A stretch of DNA of 64,000 bases from positions 3,777,001 through 3,841,000 of the forward strand of contig JAKJHU010000014.1 in the NCBI GenBank assembly GCA_022316685.1, in the 5' to 3' direction. Made by a program: the position numbers and the translations under genes. The notes under the pieces were generated by a model. It saw only the letters and a list, made by a program, of their open reading frames with translations. It had not been told where the DNA came from and searched no databases. Source of the DNA: Progne subis subis. Taxonomy: Eukaryota > Chordata > Aves > Passeriformes > Hirundinidae. Of the stretch, positions 48,396 to 60,729 are shown one piece after another. Every line of letters begins with the position of its first letter. The stretch's first letter is position 1.

Positions 48396-50108
48396 AGGAA
48401 CCTGCAGACATGCTTTCTGTTACCCAGGTGTTCAACCTCTTTGATGATAAGAAGTCTTAGGCAAGAAGAGTCTAGTTCCATTTTTCAATCACATCACGTG
48501 CCTGATATGAACAAAGTTATAAAGCCCTGCTCCACTGATTCATATCACAGAGGTAATTCTTAGCCAAGGGACTAGTTTCTCTTGATGCAAATGGCACTCC
48601 TTGCACAAAACTAAAAAACAGGGCTCGTCCTGGCAAGGCAGCCTAAACTATTTTAGTAAATCAGCAAACCAATTTCCTGAAGAAAGTTGTTTTCTGATAT
48701 ACAAGACCAATCTTTAAATTATATCTAAGTTTGCTGATGGAAAATGTATACAAATTTATTCTATAATCTTAGGGTGTTTTCTTGGTCAAGGCCAGAATTT
48801 TCAAAAATCTCCAGGATTAACAAAATCATACATCAATTTATGTAGATGAAAGACCACGTGCAGTCATTTATATGTGAATTTCTGCATTTGTTTAAGTAGC
48901 ACGGAGCTGTTGCGCTACTGTGCTCCAGAAAGCAGTTATGTTTCCATGGAAAATTTAGTGTTTATTCAATGCAGTTGACTGCTGGAACTAAATTTATAGA
49001 AGTGGGATGCTTGTCACCACAGTGCACAACAAACAATGCAGTTTCCTACCTTCCCAGTGCTTGATATTCAATACCTAATTTAAGCCTTGATATTCCAGTC
49101 TATGGTCAGATTGTCTAGTAGAGCAATTGTGCAGAAAATCATTTAGAAAATTCCGTATACATAGTCTTTGCCACCAGAGGTCAACAATTAGTATACACAT
49201 CTATTATTAATTTTATTTAATTTCTAGAAATAATATTTGTGAATATGATTATTCAAAATTTATTAGCTGATATTTAAAATCTGTGAAGTAGCCCATTTGA
49301 CATACCTCATAAATTACACAGTACATTATTAGCTCATGAGAGGAGGGCATATGACTTAGAATAGATAGTGTGAAATGAAATACATATGAATTTGAAATTC
49401 ATCCTCTATTAATATTCTCTAATTAGTTAAAACTTGCTGCTTATGAATTTCCCTGCCAGCAAAATCATGGAACATATGCAAAAAAGCAAAAACAAAGAGG
49501 GTGATAGCACTCTCAAGGCAAAACTTTTTGAAATTCAAATCATTGTTTGTGGAGAGAGAAAAAAAAGTTAAAATCACAGTACTCAATTACCCTGTAGATG
49601 GAGAGATGGAGAAAGGCAGGGAGGATGGTGACTTGCACTGTCTGAGGGACACGCAATGGCTTCAGAGTTGACACATACTGAGTCACAATTAGAAGTAAGT
49701 TTGTCATTCCCAGCCTCTGTCCTACCACAAAATTGCTGTTTCTTACTACTACATACACAAAGAACAGAGATATCCAATTATTGCTAATTGGTTTCAGTTT
49801 TTCATGCATAGGTAATGCAACCTTATTTATACAGGGCACTAACTCCCTTCAGGTATACCTAATTTCCTGTAGCATTCATAAAAGACATCATTACTTTTAA
49901 ATCTATAAAATGCATTGCATCCTCAGATGATATAAGTCATCCTACCAGACAAAATGAACCCCTCCCCAAACATTATGATTCAGTAAACATTTAAATAGAC
50001 ATTTTCTCTTTTCCACCAGGATAACTTCATTACAGATGCTTAGGATTGTGTGGACAGAGGCACCAGGCAAAACCCATCAGAAACACACCAGGCAGCAATA
50101 AATGAGCA
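48396..50108. other. Non-coding AT-rich sequence
   Basis: No gene or repeat family is recognised. Very AT-rich between 49190 and 49430, with several TAAT-type cores. The segment 48895-48995 is higher-complexity, unique sequence. Confidence 0.55.
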
Positions 50109-50240
50109 GAGATCACAGAGTCAATGAGGCTGGAAAAGACCTCTGAGATCTTTGTGTCCAGCTATGACCAAACACCACCTTGTCAACCACACCACAGTAC
50201 CAAGTGTCACATCCAATCTTTCTTTAAACACCTCCAGCTG
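50109..50240 (-). mobile_element. CR1 LINE 3'-end fragment (older copy)
   Basis: The sequence begins gatcacagagtcaatgaggc, then tggaaaagacctctgagatc, followed by a tgtccagctatgaccaaacaccacc block, a ccaagtgtcacatccaatctt block and aacacctccag. This matches the avian CR1 3' UTR read from its 3' end, so the element is on the minus strand. It is more diverged than the copy at 14847. Similarity is lost after about 50240. No coding sequence remains. Confidence 0.85.
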
Positions 50241-51074
50241 CCATGCAATGGCCTAGGACATGCCACAGAAATAAACTAGGACACACAGAAATCTGTCTTG
50301 TACTCCCTTGGATGTTTAGCATGAACACACACCCAAGTCTTTGCACCCTAAGTGCTGTTTTGTTAATTGCAGGTGTTTGAATGCACTTTTGTGAGCTTTT
50401 CATTGTAGAAAACCTACTGAACCCTTCTGTGTACAGGAGGCAAAACCACACTGCACTGTTCTCCTGTAGTATTTCAGAACAAACTGGAAAACAGGAGGGC
50501 TGAACAAAACTTTGGGATGCAATGCCTGCATTTAAAAGCTAAACGTTTCCTCTGATCACTATTTATTCTTCTAATATATACTCATTGACATGTCCTCCAG
50601 AAATAGTTCATTTCCCTACTCCAGAAATCTAAATCCACTGATAGCTGCACTCATCTGACAGCCCAGATGAACTCTAGAGATTCAGTGTCTGTAGAGTTCC
50701 TGAGAGCAGCATTTACCCCAGGGGCCATCAGCTCACTGCTGGACAAGATTAGACCATGCCAGTTTGATTCTGCCAGTATCAAAATACTGACGTGTGTGTA
50801 GGGAAGCACTGGGAGTTGATGTGACAGTCAGCCTTCCACCACAGACAGTGAAATTATAACTTGAAGCACAGAGGTGCTGGTGTTAAGCCACTGAGCACTC
50901 CCCAGAACACCTGACAGACCTTCCCCTCAGGTAGCGTTGCCTGACTCCCCAAACAAGCGGCTGAAGCTACACACCTTTCTCTTCCAAGAGGACAGCTCTC
51001 CATACAGGAGATTCAGACTCCTGACGAGTCAAATTATGGTAGAACAAACCCCCTGCTCTCTTTGCCACACAGCA
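50241..51074. other. Non-coding unique sequence
   Basis: No gene or repeat is recognised between the CR1 fragment and the minus-strand LTR-like block. CpG content rises after about 50930. Confidence 0.5.
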
Positions 51075-51640
51075 CCGACTCTTCCTCTTGCACTTGACGC
51101 GGTGCTGGGTTCACACACTAGCTCCCTACAACGCGTCAGGGCTGGATGTTCCCAGGAGCGACTGGGAAACAGCAGGGCCTGAACTCTACAGCACAAGATG
51201 TGCTGAGGCACAGGCAGAAGCAAAGACGAGGAAGAGGTCTTTCATGTGGTTTCCAAGGCGGTTTATACCCAAGGATGGACCAGGGACAAAAGACTCTGAA
51301 CCCTCGTGTGCAGGGACACTTATACAGGGGAGTGTATGAATTATTATCCAATAGGGAAAGGGCTGGGGAGGAGCACAAGGCAGAGTTTACAACACTTAAA
51401 CCAATGAGGAGGCACGGGGGGAGGGAAACGGTGCAGACAAACCAATGGGATTTTGAATTCCTGAGGTTTTCCCAAAGCAAGAGGCTGGTACAAGGTGGTA
51501 TTGACGGCTCATCAGGACGAGGGACAGGGAACGTTCTGTATCAAGGGGCAGGTCTGGGGCAAGATGGGCAATGAGGCGGGAGGGTTCAACTTGGGCTGAA
51601 CGGAACAAACCATTAAGGACAAAACCACACCGCAACATGC
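51075..51640 (-). mobile_element. LTR-like block on the minus strand with promoter layout
   Basis: This is a GC- and CpG-rich block, unlike its AT-rich surroundings. Read on the minus strand it has three ATTGG (inverted CCAAT) boxes at 51442-51446, 51401-51405 and 51348-51352, then a TATA-type tgtataagt at 51318-51326. About 55 bases on is gtataaac (51261-51268), which could be a mutated AATAAA signal. U3, TATA, short R and U5 in this order is the plan of a retroviral LTR. The edges are uncertain, and related-looking GC-rich sequence continues to about 51850. No target-site duplication, primer-binding site or retroviral gene was found, so it is probably a solo LTR. The alternative is a true gene promoter reading leftwards; no downstream exon is recognisable. 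The 142- and 114-codon frames here are not credible genes. Confidence 0.55.
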
Positions 51641-52221
51641 GCTCAGTCTCGCTTGAAGTGAAGTCTCACTTTCCCAGGAAGCTCTAGTCCCTGGTGGATT
51701 CTGCTGTTCCCCTCGTGCCCTGCCTGAGCTGCTGCGTGTTGGAATTCTCGGGGCATGGCAAGTTGCTCTTGGGAAAAGCTCCTTCCCAGTCCCCTGCGGA
51801 AAGAACAGCTGAGACAAGAGACGCAAGGCAGCTTTCTTTGTTCCACCTGGCCTTATTTACTCTTTCAAACATGCCAGATGATATTCATATTAAACTTCAG
51901 AAAAAACATTTAGGCTCTCTGTCACACAGCATGAATAAGAAGTCATACTATATAAAGAAATGCTAGGAAATCAGCAGAGAGGGCAAAGGCAGAGGCAAAC
52001 TCAAAGACAGCAGCTGCACTGGCCACCTGAAAACATGATTTAATTTTGTTTCTGCTCAGCTATAGACTTGGTATCCTCTGAGAAATGTTGGCTCAGCATA
52101 CAAATGTCAGTGCTCTCCTCTCCCCAGTTCCATTTGGTGTATGCTCTCCCATCTGAGCAGATACTTGTTAATTTAAATCATTAAATGCAAATTATCCTTG
52201 CAAGTACAGTGACTTATTCAG

Positions 52222-52253
<32 letters not shown>

Positions 52254-52875
52254 TTTGAAAATTTAGTCCTATGCAGCTTGCAGATGTAAGGCACAGTATA
52301 TTTTTATGTTAATGCTCTTAAAGATAAACATGAGGGCTCACAGCATTATTCCTTTTTCTAAATTCTAACCCACCGATACTGTGCTCAGAAAGTACTTCCA
52401 CAACAAAAAGTCCCATCCTCCTTTCACTCTGGGGAAATATAAAAGTTTGTCTGAAGAACAACAGTTTGTTAATTATCATCTATGTAGCACACTCCCTTCC
52501 CTTGTGGTCAATAGCATGGTCAGGGAGACCCAGCTTAATTGAGTAGATATTGACAATCCCTTTATTCAAATTGAGGCATGTAGAAGTAATTTTCAAGCCC
52601 ATTGATGGCATTTGGGTGATTAACATCTCCAGGTGTCTTTCAAAATCTCATCATTAGTTTCCCTGACAGACTTCACTGGGGTGAAACCAGGACAAATGGA
52701 TCCTGCCTTCATTTCTACTGTTAGCATGTTCATGCACACTGATCCTTTAACTCTGCAGCGTGAGGACATTTGAAAACGAAATTAAAAAGTCAAAAAACAT
52801 TGGCCTGTGGGAACCTTTATTACTAGAACTTATTGCTCATGATGATTGCACAACATCACTCCAAGATGGCATTGT
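51641..52875. other. GC-rich flank, then AT-rich unique sequence
   Basis: 51641-51850 keeps the GC-rich character of the LTR-like block and may belong to it. From 51850 the sequence becomes ordinary and AT-rich. No gene is recognised. The A/TA microsatellite is listed separately. Confidence 0.45.
52222..52252. repeat. A15 plus (TA)8 microsatellite
   Basis: A15 at 52222-52236 passes directly into alternating TA to about 52252. Confidence 0.95.
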
Positions 52876-52985
52876 TTCACCACCCTCATTGTAAAAAACT
52901 TCTCTCCTATTTTTAACCTAAGTGGACTCACCTTCAGTTTAAACCATTACCCCTTGTCCTATCAAAGACAATTCTGTGTCAGCTC
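52876..52985 (-). mobile_element. Old CR1 LINE fragment
   Basis: The phrases ccaccctcattgtaaaaaac, ttctctcctatttttaacct and cagtttaaaccattacccct, followed by tgtcctatc, match the inner part of the avian CR1 3' UTR, on the minus strand. This segment normally lies 5' (in element sense) of the piece preserved at 50109-50240. The two could derive from the same or separate insertions. It is well diverged and about 110 bases long. Confidence 0.75.
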
Positions 52986-55131
52986 AATGCTGCCTTGTTG
53001 AAAATCAGCCACAGTGGAGTTATTCCAGGGCTAAGCTGTCTTGACAAAGTAATATGAGCAAATAATTAACCAGCTTTTATTAAGCCATGTGTTGCAGCAT
53101 CATTTTCTACCCTTGTGGCCCCAGTCAAGAGCCAGGGCAGGGAATGTCAGTGAACTCCAGACCCAAGGGACCAGTTAGCATTTGAATGTGTGAACCGGCT
53201 CTGAATTTCCCAGTTTTATGTTCAGTGACTGTCAGTGGCTCAGGTCCAACTGATGTGCAATTCCACTGACTCCAACAGCTCCTGTGGGTTTATCCTGGGG
53301 AGGTATTCTGCACAAAAGGATTAACTCAGATGAGAACTTTCCCCTGAAATTAGTGGAATAAAATGAATAGCGACATGGAAATCCTATTAGTGGTTCCTGC
53401 CATTATTAAGAAGATAAAGGGAATCACTTTCTAATAATCTGTTTGCTAAAACCTAACAGTTGTTTCTCCCCTGGTTCACATGGGCACTGATCCATGCAGG
53501 GATCATGGAGCACATTAACCATGTCTGGGAGCAAGGGCTGTTCCCAGGAGTTTTCTATTCTGCAGCTTCCAGGTGGGCAAGGTGAAACACCCAGGTATTT
53601 CCAGGAGGAGGTGCCTAATTCGTGGCACTGAGTAGAAGTTAAGAGTGAGCTACTGGAGCAAAGAATCTGCTCCAGGAATCCAGAGCAATAACCCACCAAC
53701 AGACTGCCCTGTCTGCAGGACCAGCTGATACTGTGATGCCAAGAAGTGAAACAGTTCGGTTTACATTAACAGATACAGCATTTTTCTGAAGTGGCATTTA
53801 GAATTCAAAACATCAGTAAAAATTTGCATAGATAACTAAAACCTTTTATGAAACACAATGTTCTGCCTTTTCAAAATGTCACACAGCAACCCTTTAAAAA
53901 AATAAAATAATAAAGCATGTAATGACAATAAGCTTTCTTCTTTATGCTGAAAATCAACCTACAAATACTTAAAGCATCTGCTTTGGGCTGGTACATTTAT
54001 TTTACGAACAGTCTTAGGTGCCAGAAAGAGTTCTTAAAGATTTTCTGGGATAGAAACCAGTAAAAAAGAAAAGCATAGTTATGTGCATTTAATTGTAAGT
54101 TATGCATTTTATGCACTTTAAAATATTCATTTTCAAACAGATCTTGGAACACTTTACATTGTTGATACTATACAAAAATGAATATAAATGAAAGTTACAC
54201 TATAAATAAAGGATTTTTGCCAGCCATGATTAATATTTAAAAACCATGTGTGGAGTTTTATTAGCTTCAATAAGGATTCCTTTCTTTAAACTTTATTTGC
54301 ATAAATTAAATATTCCCCTGCTATCACAGATATTTTTCCTTTTTCTGCCTTAGTTGTCTGATTATTTAAAAAAAAAAAAAAAAAAAAAAGTAAAAGAGGG
54401 TGAAGGGCTACAGGGCAGATAGGTTTCCTGCAGACAAATTCTAATAGGCCTTCCAGATATATAGCATCTTGTTAAAAATTCATGCAGGCCAGAATACTAG
54501 AAGGTCAGAAAATGTCTTTGAAATTCTGCCAGAGCTCTTTTTGATAATTCATTCAGGTTTTAAAAGGGAAAATTCCTCATTAAAAAGAACCTAATGCTTA
54601 TTAATTTATACTCCTAAGGCAGAGGCTGAATATTAAGTGGTGGACTCTGTTAATCCATTTATTAAATATCAAAGACCATATGTTTTCACCCAGTGTCCTT
54701 GCTTATTGATTAATTTCTTTAGACCTAGGTGGGTAACAGCAGAATATAGTAAGTCTCTGGACACTTTCCTAAACTGGTGGAGACTGTAGCACTCTTTTGT
54801 GTAGTATGTACCTTATAGAACTCAATCTCCTCTGCCTTCAGGTCCATGTCTGTAATCTACTGGATCTGGCTGAATAAAAGTGCCCTTTGCCGAAAGTTGT
54901 TATTTTGTGCCAAAGGATAAGTAAAATACCTCTTACAGCTCTGATTTCTGGTTTCCTGGTGAACACATTAATGGACATGGAGTAACAGAAAGGCTTCCTC
55001 ATGCTCCAGACACAAGCAAAAGCTTCTCTGCTCTAGGCTAGCACAGGGCGAGGATCTGAGCACTTTCCCCACTCTTACTGCTATCTCCAAGAACCTTATT
55101 CAACTGCAGAGTTCCAAGCACACTTCAGATG
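52986..55131. other. Non-coding unique sequence
   Basis: It contains A22 at 54368-54389. The stretch 53160-53310 (with aattccactgactccaacag) faintly recalls the same kind of ancient amniote repeat as 31755-31920. A 91-codon minus frame at 53424-53699 is unrecognised. No exon is supported. Confidence 0.5.
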
Positions 55132-55600
55132 TGTCCTGGTTTTGGCTGGGATAAAGTAAATTCTCTTCTTAGTAGCTGGTACAGGCTGTGCTTTGAATTT
55201 AGGATGAGGATAATGCTGATAATGCACTGATGGTTGAGTCCTCGCTGAGCCAGGCTTACCCCAAGTCCAAGACTTTTCAGTTTCCCGTGCTCTGACAGGA
55301 CAAGAAGCCTTCAGGGAGCATGGCCAGGACAGCTGACTGGGCCTGGCCAAAGGGATATTCCATACCACAGAACACAGTGTATAAACAAGGGTGAGTTGGC
55401 CAGAAGCCATCGACCACTGCTCAGGACTGGGCTGGGTGTTGATCAGGGAGTGGAGAGCAACTGCCAGGTGTTATTTCTCTCCTTCCTTTCATTAAAATTA
55501 TACTATTATTATCATTATTTCTCTCTCTTCATTAAAATTATACTATTATTATTATTAGCATTAGCACAATTATTATTTTTTTCTTATCTCACAGCTACCA
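55132..55600 (+). mobile_element. Avian ERVL-type long terminal repeat, 3'-truncated
   Basis: The left edge, tgtcctggttttggctggga, is the start of a widespread bird ERVL LTR. In order there follow the tagtagctggta, tttaggatgagga, gacttttcag, ggacagctgac and ccaaagggatattccatacca blocks. A TATA box (tgtataaac) is near 55378-55386 and a gagttggcc block follows. The usual ATT-rich zone and a ttcttatctcac phrase near 55582 come next, but the typical final part (about a fifth of the LTR) is missing. No internal retroviral sequence is found on either side, so it is a truncated solo LTR. Orientation is plus. Confidence 0.88.
55471..55558. repeat. 44-base tandem duplication inside the ERVL LTR
   Basis: A unit running from ttatttctct through cattaaaattatactatta occurs twice (about 55471-55514 and 55515-55558) with small differences. 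It lies in the ATT-rich part of the LTR, where slippage is common. Confidence 0.85.
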
Positions 55601-56779
55601 AGCAACCTCCATCCTGCCCAGAATCCAACTATTACTGAAGCAGAAGGCAACAAAACCCAATAGAAATGCTGAAGTTTTCAGCAAATCTGTGTTTTACTAG
55701 AGCATTTTCTCATAAGTCTAGCTGCACGTGCATCTTCCACTTCATTGTAGTGCTCTCAAATGAGAGAAGAAAGGCAGGATTATGTTCACTTTATATAAAA
55801 GATGACTGAAGGTGCTACTGGCTCAAGGGTCAGGACCTAACTGTGAAACTTTTTCTGAAATCAAACAAACAAAAACCCTTTTTAATTTCTTATGACTAAC
55901 TTCTTCCCTTTCCCAAAACTGAGGATAAGACTTACAAAGGCTTGATTTCAGGTTTATGTCATGACTGACTACTGACATGGAGAGAAGCATGACATTAGAG
56001 AGCAGAATCGCCTTCCAAGTCATTCAATCTCCCTTCATGGAAAAAAGGAAAAAAATCCAAAAACTAGAAGCTTGTGAGCAAAGAGCCAAACCACAGACCA
56101 CAGTCATAATTAACAACTTCAGGATTGTCAAGTAATGCTGATTCACACCACCTTGTAGAAAGCAGAAGAGCATGGAAGCACCAAGCTCTGCCGTGGGCTG
56201 GCTTGGCAAACCTCTTTCCCTGAGTGCAGAGGGGAAGAGCCCCTTGTGGAGCTGGTGTCCCCAAACACATTGCATGTGTGACTGCCAGAAGCTTTTGAGC
56301 CAGAAATGTGTGGTTAACAAGAAAAAGATTACTCTTTTTGCCTTTTGAAGATCAGGTAATATTTATCTTACTGCTAATTTTCAGTTGCCTGCTAACGTGG
56401 CTTAGAAGTCCACAGAGACTTTTACTTCTTTCCCAAGTGCTTCAGTAATCAGCAGACAACTAACAAGATGGCAGAGGAGTCCTGGCAGAGTTGAAACAAC
56501 ATGTTGTACGGGGTAAAAAACCTGTGTAGCAACAAAGAGAGGAAAATCCACAACAAAAACAACAAAGAAAAGCTCCTGTAACAGACACAGAATGAGGGCA
56601 CTTCAAATGGACACAGCAGAGAGGACTTTAAGGCGTTTTTCTTCTTGTACAAGGGCTGCTGTGTGCAGCCACTGCTCCGTCTGCTAATTCTTGCTGCTCC
56701 CTCTGTTGTGCCAGTACAACTGTTGGTGTGACTGTGAAGTGAATCAGATCAGGGAATTGATCCAAGTTAAAAATAACCT
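55601..56779. other. Non-coding unique sequence
   Basis: No gene or transposon is recognised. A 98-codon minus frame (56024-56320) and a larger 200-codon minus frame (56628-57230) pass through here. The latter owes its length to the low-complexity tract that follows. Confidence 0.5.
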
Positions 56780-56935
56780 GGGGGGGGGGGGGGGGAATAA
56801 AAAGAAGACAAAGAGGAAAAAAACCCCACAAAAACAAAAAAATTCCAAAAAACCTTCCCTGCCCCCTCCCCCCAAAAAAAACCAAAACAAAACAAAACAC
56901 CCAAACAAACAACAACAAAACCTCAAGGCAGCTGC
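56780..56935. repeat. G16 run followed by A/C-rich tract
   Basis: G16 at 56780-56795 is followed by A-rich sequence with G, then by an almost pure A/C tract at about 56818-56934 (aaaacccc, (aaaac)n, (caa)n, plus a ccccctcccccc run). It has the same texture and orientation as the tracts at 4636, 32525 and 62680. The G16 run could form a G-quadruplex on the + strand and is prone to sequencing error in length. Confidence 0.85.
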
Positions 56936-59900
56936 CACTGGAGCCAAAAAGAAATGTCAGGCATGTCACAGCTTTACCAGGGTCTCTCCAGAGCCACAGT
57001 TCCAGGACAGTTGGATTGGCATTGCATTTGAGACCTACAGCCTGCACAGACAGCAGCACACGAGGCTGTCCTGTCACAGGGACACGATGGATGTAGGCAA
57101 GAGCAGGATTTAAAAACCTTCCCAAAACACCAACACTGGGAGCTGGGAATATAAACACATGAACACAAGGTGTTAAGTCATAACTTGAGATGCACAGAGC
57201 ACGGACAGTGCAAGTCTCACTGCTGCCCACACTCCAGTAATTCAGATAGTTAAGGTGCAGATCAGCTGTTCCAGCTTGGACTTCCAGCCACTACCAAGCA
57301 GCCCCCTCAGGGTGCTTTTTTTAGAATCAGGATTTTCAGAAAGCAACACCACAACTACTCCCCATATGCACCATGACATACTCAGTTTACCTTAGGCTAG
57401 GATTGGAAGAATGTTCTGCATGCAATCATTTAGAAGCTGCAGTGGAGAAGGAGATGTCAAAGGCAGAATATTTGTTCCCATTAGGCAGAATATTCATCAG
57501 CAATTTCTCACCACTGTCCCCCTCAACGGGTTCAGTTTCAGTGGTTCCTGCAGGCACCCTGGCCTCTTCACAAGCTGAGGTCTACTTTACATGTTAATAT
57601 CATAATTCCCTAGGAATACAGCAAAGCCTCCTCCTGCTTACAACATGATCTTCAGCATGGCATTTAGTGGCAGTCACCTACTCAGCACAGCACAGATAAA
57701 TTGTGGAATTTAGTGCACATTTTCTGAGCTCAGCAGACAAAGCCTACCTGCTGGACAGTCTGCTGGAATACCAAAACCACATCCATAACATAAGCTGAAT
57801 GGTTTCCTTGTGAATGGAAAGAATTTATTAAGATTGTATCATACAGAATCTATTTGGTGTCTGTCTCTGTGGTGTAAATAATAGTTCCCCATGATAATAA
57901 GCTCAGCCTTAAATGCACACATGCCATGATCATGCTGTGTAAGTTTAAAAATGCTACTTGTCTGCCTGCCTGTTTAGCTGGCAGCTTTACCCACCAGGAG
58001 CACAAATGATTTAAAACCCAGATGCTGAGCAATTTGAGATGCAGAAGCACCCTACAGTGAAGCAATTATTGCCTTGGAGGGTCTTATTATCCTCATCATG
58101 ACATGAATTCCACACAAAGTAAACATGCTTTCATTGTTATGTATTTCCCAAACTGCGGTACTGTGAAGAAAAGTTTTGAAAAGGGTATCTCATCTTTAAA
58201 TGTAAATCTCAGCCACTTGTCTCCTTGCTAAGAGAGAAAAATGATGCCTTCTCTTTTTCTGACATATTGTGTTCTATTCTATTCCCCTCCCCAACCCCAC
58301 TGGCTTAAGGAGAATAGAGCCTCCAAGGCTTTTATGGCCATTTTAAACCAAGTTCATGCCAGCTGTCTTATGGAATAGATTTCAGAACAAAGCAGAACAT
58401 TCTGTTCATCATAGAACATTGCACTTGTATAACATATCATCTTACCAACGCACTATACTGTAGGCTTGTTTCCCAGTGCTGATTAAAATATAAGAGACAA
58501 GCATCCTCTTGAATTACTTAAACCCCGATGATTGGAGACCTGGCACCTTTGGCACTATCTGATCATATCCAGGTCACCTGAACATAACTCAGAAATGCAC
58601 TTCTCAGGTATTTACAGCAAAGCAAGGACATACATTAGCAAACTGCTGCATGCGTGTTTAGAAATGTATACAATTCCTTTAAGAAAAGTGCAGGGCCCCA
58701 TATTCTTTCTTGAATTATACTGAAAATCTTTGCCAAGTCATTCCAAACTTAAAGATCGACAGTTGTTTAATCCACACACTGGTTACTCTGTGTCCTTCTG
58801 TGCAATGCATAAAGGACAGCCATATAGCTTTGGATTTTGCTTATTTTAGAATACATCAAGTAGCCGCTCTGTATAGTAGCACATGTGTGCAAGTTGCCCT
58901 GAATCAGATATATTCCCTTCTACTTTCAGCAATCAGCTGCTTTCTACATTCTTGAGACCGAAATCACATAGAATAAAGGGAAAAGAAACCTGAAAACATT
59001 AGTTTCTGTACGAAATGAATGGGCATTGCAATAGGTAATAATTGAATAATTGCAGTAGTTAATGCTTATATCTGTATTTTACCTGAAAATAACTGAGGCG
59101 TTTAAGACTATTTTTTTTTTTTTTTTGCTAAACCACACAATAAATTCCAGAAAATTCATCGAGAATATTTCTTTCCCTGAGAGGATTTAAGCTCACAAGG
59201 TCCCTTCTGTAGGTGCATGCCCCTAAGCATTGTGCTGTTACATATCTCAGTTACTGCAGACACACTGGGGTCAGGCTCTGTTCTTCCTGTAGAAGATATT
59301 CCACTAAGCATGACAGTCACAAAGAGGAGAGAAGACTGAATAGCTATAAAGACTCCTTGCTACCAAGGTAGAAAATATGATTTCTAATTTCTGATGCACT
59401 CGCTGACTCCATTACACAAAGTTGGACAGGTTCTACTAAAAGAGAAAAAAGCTGTGCCTAGAATACGAGATTGCAGATTCATTTAGCAGTTTGGGAATTC
59501 CAGGAAATGGGAGCGTAAATTTCATCCCACAAAACAAGCAGCATAATTAGATAGATTTTAATTAAACAGGATTCAACCTGAATTCTCAAATAGCTTCACA
59601 TCAGATAAAAACCATATTAACTATCCTAGAAAAATATTTGCTTATCTGCATCTGTAATTTGAACGTGTGATTTTTTTTCATTTGCTAATTCTGCCCTGAT
59701 ACATCAGCTGGAATCTGTAGGTTTCAGAGCAGAGCAAAGGCAGTGCCCTGAGAATTTTGCCTCATGCCTGTGCCTCAGCCCCAGGTGTGAGCCAGGAGTA
59801 GTTACTCTGACAGAAGAGCTCCTGTGCCTGAGGAAATCTAGAGAAAAAAAAATCAATTCAACTATTTAAATTCAGGGACAGCTCTTTATTGTAAAGAGCA

Positions 59901-60729
59901 GCAATAAATTTAAGAACACACAGTATTTTAACCATTACAGATGAATATGTGAAATGATGTAGTTGGCAGTCAGTTCTGAGTTTCAAATATTTCCATTCTC
60001 TTATCAGCTGAATCCCAAGATCAGCCAAGTCCTCCACTTGATCAGAATCAAAATTCTGACTACTGAGAAAGTGCACAGAGCATTTTATTGCTCGAGTGAG
60101 GCACATGATTTAATCTCTTCATGGTGCACATTCATCACCACCAGGGAAGGAGGATGGATGGTAGGAGAATGCTTCACTTCTGCTGTCAAGCTGCAGCATA
60201 TTCTGCTTTATCAAGACACTTAGCTCTTAATAAATGCCTAATAAGAGCAAAATCAGTCCTGTTATTACAGTTAATGGTTTTTGTTGATGCCAGTGGAGAG
60301 CAGGAATATGATGGTAATTTCACATTGAAAGATTCTGAGCGGAAATGAATGCTGGCTGCTCTGCAGCAACCACAGCAGAGGCACAGCATCCTTCCCTCCA
60401 AGGTGTCCTGGTGCAGGCACACTCGGGCACCAGGCAGTGCAGGTTAAATAAGCAGCAGTGCTCAGGGCAAAAATGGCACAAGTTGTTCATTGACTGGGTA
60501 ACTCTAACCGGTTTTTGTATATCAGAAAGCAGAACAACCTCAGAATAGGTTTTGTAAATGACCTTATAACTCTTTCCTAAATATCCTCTGTCATGTTCAA
60601 ACATGAGTTGCCCGCTCCCTGCCTCTAGTTTGTTGGGAAGGGCCAACAAAATGTTTAGGGCTCTTCAGGAACTTAAAGCAAGAGAATGCTGAAGTACAGT
60701 TCTTGAATATTGCTTTCAACACAAAGGAA
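56936..60729. other. Non-coding unique sequence
   Basis: No exon or transposon is recognised. The stretch 57880-58030 (with repeated tgcctgcctg-like units and several bHLH-type motifs) and the stretch 60190-60340 are high-complexity and could be conserved elements. T16 lies at 59111-59126. Frames such as 109 codons at 60320-60649 (-) look random. Confidence 0.5.
59111..59126. repeat. Poly-T run, 16 bases
   Basis: Uninterrupted T16 on the + strand. No retrocopy is recognisable on the minus strand beyond it. Confidence 0.9.

Noticed and set aside
51146..51574. 142-codon plus-strand frame in GC-rich sequence
   Set aside because: It lies antisense within the LTR-like block. GC-rich DNA has fewer stops, and the protein is unrecognised.
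56628..57230. 200-codon minus-strand open frame, the longest in the window
   Set aside because: It passes through the A/C tract and the G16 run, giving Phe/Gly/Pro homopolymers. No known protein is recognised.
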